Assembly: GCA_900546635.1 (NCBI GenBank)
Contig: URDS01000012.1
Coordinates: 1-42,435, forward strand
Origin: an uncultured Eubacteriales bacterium
GTDB lineage: Bacteria > Bacillota > Clostridia > Oscillospirales > CAG-272
DNA: 42,435 nt
Direction of reading: 5' to 3'
The first letter of the stretch is position 1, and each line of letters opens with the position of its first letter. This document shows positions 40,453 to 42,435 of the stretch, piece by piece. Below the pieces are notes generated by a model, which worked only from the letters and a program-made list of their open reading frames with translations, ran no database searches and was not told the DNA's origin. The translations under genes and the position numbers were made by a program.

Positions 40453-41223
40453 ATGAAAATTGAACAGTATGAGAAAATCAATGTGCGTGGCGTGGATTTT
40501 TTGAACGTCACGCTCGGTGAGGCCGCCGAAATCGGGCGGCAAATGTTTTGCGGCGATTCTATTTGCGCCGTGTTTACACCGAATGCGGAAATCGTGCAGA
40601 TGTGTATAGAGCAGCCGGCTTATTATGAACTGTATAACAGCGCCGATATGGTCGTGCCGGACGGCGCCGGTGTGGTAAAGGCCGCTAAAATTCTCGGCAC
40701 CCCGCTCAAGGGCAAAGCGGCCGGGGTTGAGCTTGGCGAAAAAATGCTGGAATATTGCGCAAAAAGCGGAGACGGCGTGTTTTTTCTCGGTTCAAAACCC
40801 GGCGTGGCGGAGGAAGCGGCGCGCCGGATGTGTGAAAAATATCCGGGGCTTTGCATTTGCGGAACGAACGACGGTTATTTTCAGAAGTCGGGCGCGGAAA
40901 ACGATGCGGTTGTGGAAAAAATCAACCAAAGCGGCGCGAAGCTGCTTTTTGTATGCCTCGGCGTACCCGTTCAGGAGGAGTGGATTCGGGACAACCGTAC
41001 ACGTCTTGAAACGGTTCGGATGTGCATGGCGCTGGGCGGAAGTCTGGACGTTTATGCAGGCGCGGTAAAGCGCGCGCCGAAAATTTTTATCCGTCTGTCG
41101 CTTGAGTGGCTGTACCGGCTTATAAAGGAACCGCGGCGGATCGGCCGTATGATGAAGCTGCCGAAATTTATTTTGGGGACGTATCGGGAAAAAGCGGCTT
41201 CCGGGCGGCGGCGCCGGTCATAA
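40453..41223 (+). CDS. WecB/TagA/CpsF family glycosyltransferase
   Basis: 256 residues of the GT26 family, which transfers N-acetylmannosamine or related sugars to an undecaprenyl-linked acceptor in wall teichoic acid or exopolysaccharide synthesis. Family marks are TPNAEIVQMC, ADMVVPDGAGVVKAAK with the catalytic Asp and Gly, VFFLGSKPGVAEEAA, LLFVCLGVPVQEEWI and the GGSLDVYAGAVKRAP loop followed by LSLEWLYRLIKEPRR. No teichoic acid cluster is nearby. It lies in the kinase operon. RBS is AGGGGGAAGA. Confidence 0.92.
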   Translation: MKIEQYEKINVRGVDFLNVTLGEAAEIGRQMFCGDSICAVFTPNAEIVQMCIEQPAYYELYNSADMVVPDGAGVVKAAKILGTPLKGKAAGVELGEKMLEYCAKSGDGVFFLGSKPGVAEEAARRMCEKYPGLCICGTNDGYFQKSGAENDAVVEKINQSGAKLLFVCLGVPVQEEWIRDNRTRLETVRMCMALGGSLDVYAGAVKRAPKIFIRLSLEWLYRLIKEPRRIGRMMKLPKFILGTYREKAASGRRRRS

Positions 41224-41310
41224 TTCATGCACAAATTGTATAAAAAAAGTCCGGGTTTGGGCTATGCGCAAAAGGCTTTTCACAAAATTGATAAATTTTC
41301 ATCAAGACAC

Positions 41311-41338
41311 TTGTATAATTTCAAATTTGTGGTAAAAT
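41311..41338 (+). promoter_or_regulatory. Promoter region of gap
   Basis: TTGTAT (41311-41316) and TAAAAT (41333-41338) are 16 bases apart. A perfect TATAAT (41314-41319) overlaps it, with only a TTGATA 20 bases upstream, so two start sites are possible. The gap start is 80 bases downstream. The remaining 87 bases after the glycosyltransferase gene show no other feature. Confidence 0.5.
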
Positions 41339-41418
41339 AAAATGCGGATAGTACTATGCTTATATCCTGATTGATTCATGCAAGACAAAAATTTATTTAT
41401 ATTTTGGAGGACTTTGAA

Positions 41419-42435
41419 ATGGCAGTTAGAGTTGCAATTAACGGCTTTGGACGCATCGGTCGCCTTGCGTTCAGACAGATGTTCGGCGCAGAGGGGTACG
41501 AGATCGTCGCAATCAACGACTTGACCAGCCCAAAAATGCTGGCGCATCTTTTGAAATATGACACCGCGCAGGGCAGCTATGTTGCGGCCGGTCATACGGT
41601 AACCAGCAAGGAACCTGTTCTGGCCGAGGACGGCAAGACTGTGGTTACGCCCGGTTCTGTCACGGTAGACGGCAAGGAGATCACAATTTATGCAATGCCG
41701 AAAGCGGCGGAGCTTCCCTGGGGCAAGCTGGATGTAGACGTTGTACTGGAGTGCACGGGCTTCTACTGCTCCAAGGATAAAGCGCAGGCACACATTGATG
41801 CCGGCGCGAAGAAAGTTGTCATTTCGGCGCCTGCCGGAAAGGATCTCCCGACGATTGTTTACAGCGTAAATGAAAACACGCTGACGGCAGAGGATAAGAT
41901 CATTTCCGCTGCTTCCTGCACGACGAACTGCCTGGCTCCGATGGCAAAGGCGCTCAACGACTATGCGCCGATTCAGAGCGGCATCATGACGACCGTACAC
42001 GCATATACCGGCGACCAGATGATTCTGGACGGTCCGCACAGAAAGGGCGACCTTCGCCGTGCACGCGCGGGCGCGCAGAATATCGTTCCGAACTCCACCG
42101 GCGCTGCAAAAGCGATCGGTCTTGTTATTCCGGAACTCAACGGCAAACTGATCGGTTCCGCTCAGCGTGTTCCCGTTTGCACCGGTTCGACCACGATCCT
42201 GGTTGCGGTTGTAAAGGGAAAGGATGTCACGGTTGACAGTGTGAATGCCGCGATGAAAGCTGCTTCGTCTGAGTCGTTCGGCTACAACACGGATGAAATC
42301 GTTTCTTCCGACGTAATCGGTTCGCGCTACGGTTCGCTGTTTGATTCCACACAGACCATGGTTGCCAAGATCGACGACGACACCTATCAGGTTCAGGTTG
42401 TTTCGTGGTACGATAACGAGAACTCTTACACCAGC
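41419..42435 (+). CDS. gap: Glyceraldehyde-3-phosphate dehydrogenase, type I (3' end beyond the window)
   Basis: NAD-dependent glycolytic enzyme. The open frame covers 339 codons and runs off the window with no stop; GAPDH of this type is about 335-345 residues, so only a few codons are missing. The Rossmann motif is AINGFGRIGRLAFRQMF, then INDLTSPKMLAHLLKYDT. The active-site ISAASCTTNCLAP has Cys167, with His in TTVHAYTGDQ. The region GPHRKGDLRRARAGAQNIVP and C-terminal WYDNENSYTS are standard. Its codon use (frequent GGC, AAG, ATC) is that of a highly expressed gene. GGAGG stands nine bases before the ATG. Confidence 0.97.
   Translation, partial: MAVRVAINGFGRIGRLAFRQMFGAEGYEIVAINDLTSPKMLAHLLKYDTAQGSYVAAGHTVTSKEPVLAEDGKTVVTPGSVTVDGKEITIYAMPKAAELPWGKLDVDVVLECTGFYCSKDKAQAHIDAGAKKVVISAPAGKDLPTIVYSVNENTLTAEDKIISAASCTTNCLAPMAKALNDYAPIQSGIMTTVHAYTGDQMILDGPHRKGDLRRARAGAQNIVPNSTGAAKAIGLVIPELNGKLIGSAQRVPVCTGSTTILVAVVKGKDVTVDSVNAAMKAASSESFGYNTDEIVSSDVIGSRYGSLFDSTQTMVAKIDDDTYQVQVVSWYDNENSYTS

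Overview
The window looks like chromosome from a Bacillota bacterium of class Clostridia, probably an uncultured gut Oscillospirales- or Christensenellales-type lineage. This rests on marker content: a SigH-type sigma factor, DUF4364, the holA/DUF1934/DUF4093 block, a Phe T-box ahead of pheST, PPi-type phosphofructokinase, a DUF6873 protein, the TIGR03960/DUF2344 radical-SAM pair, and strong A/G-rich Shine-Dalgarno sequences. The lineage is inferred; no 16S rRNA gene is present. Most of the window is ordinary housekeeping sequence. I see no phage, no insertion-sequence transposase, no CRISPR array and no complete tRNA or rRNA gene.

Layout, left to right. 0.1-7.3 kb (+): peptide-type ABC solute-binding lipoprotein, DUF4364 regulator, SigH-like sigma factor, a shrunken tRNA-like element, a zinc-ribbon protein, RlmB-type rRNA methyltransferase, and an 800-residue membrane protein that reads as a catalytically dead P-type ATPase. 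7.3-7.5 kb: copy 1 of a structured dispersed repeat. 7.5-12.6 kb (+): B12-binding radical SAM protein, its DUF2344 partner, CapA-like lipoprotein, unknown membrane protein. 12.8-14.7 kb (-): small membrane protein, TetR regulator and a frameshifted polytopic membrane protein in one coupled operon. 14.9-19.6 kb (-): TauE/SafE, YdcF and DUF6873 proteins, ribosomal protein L28, SGNH hydrolase, MtaB. 19.7-22.8 kb (+): upp, an RluA-type synthase, cyclophilin, alpha/beta hydrolase. 22.9-28.3 kb (-): a long operon read from DUF1934 and holA through an RNase M5-like Toprim protein and GtrA to exported proteins, including a serpin broken by one in-frame UGA. 28.5-31.6 kb: SleB-like secreted protein (+), rnr and secG (-). 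31.8-37.6 kb (+): GH43 glycosidase, aldose epimerase, T-box, pheS, pheT. 37.6-37.9 kb: copy 2 of the repeat. 37.9-42.4 kb: PPi-PFK (-), NahK-like sugar kinase, WecB/TagA/CpsF glycosyltransferase and gap (+), cut by the window end.

Functionally the window combines translation and RNA maintenance (rlmB, rluA-type, mtaB, rpmB, pheST, rnr, RNase M5-like), glycolysis (PPi-PFK, gap), carbohydrate use (GH43, epimerase, NahK-like kinase) and envelope or export functions (secG, GtrA, CapA, DUF4349, serpin, stalk-domain protein).

The items most worth a second look are: (1) the tRNA-like element with a collapsed anticodon arm beside the sigma-factor gene; (2) the two-copy multi-hairpin repeat lodged beside terminators; (3) the pseudo-P-type ATPase; (4) the serpin with UGA at its conserved Trp codon. 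I do not see a clear new multi-gene defence or mobile system here.
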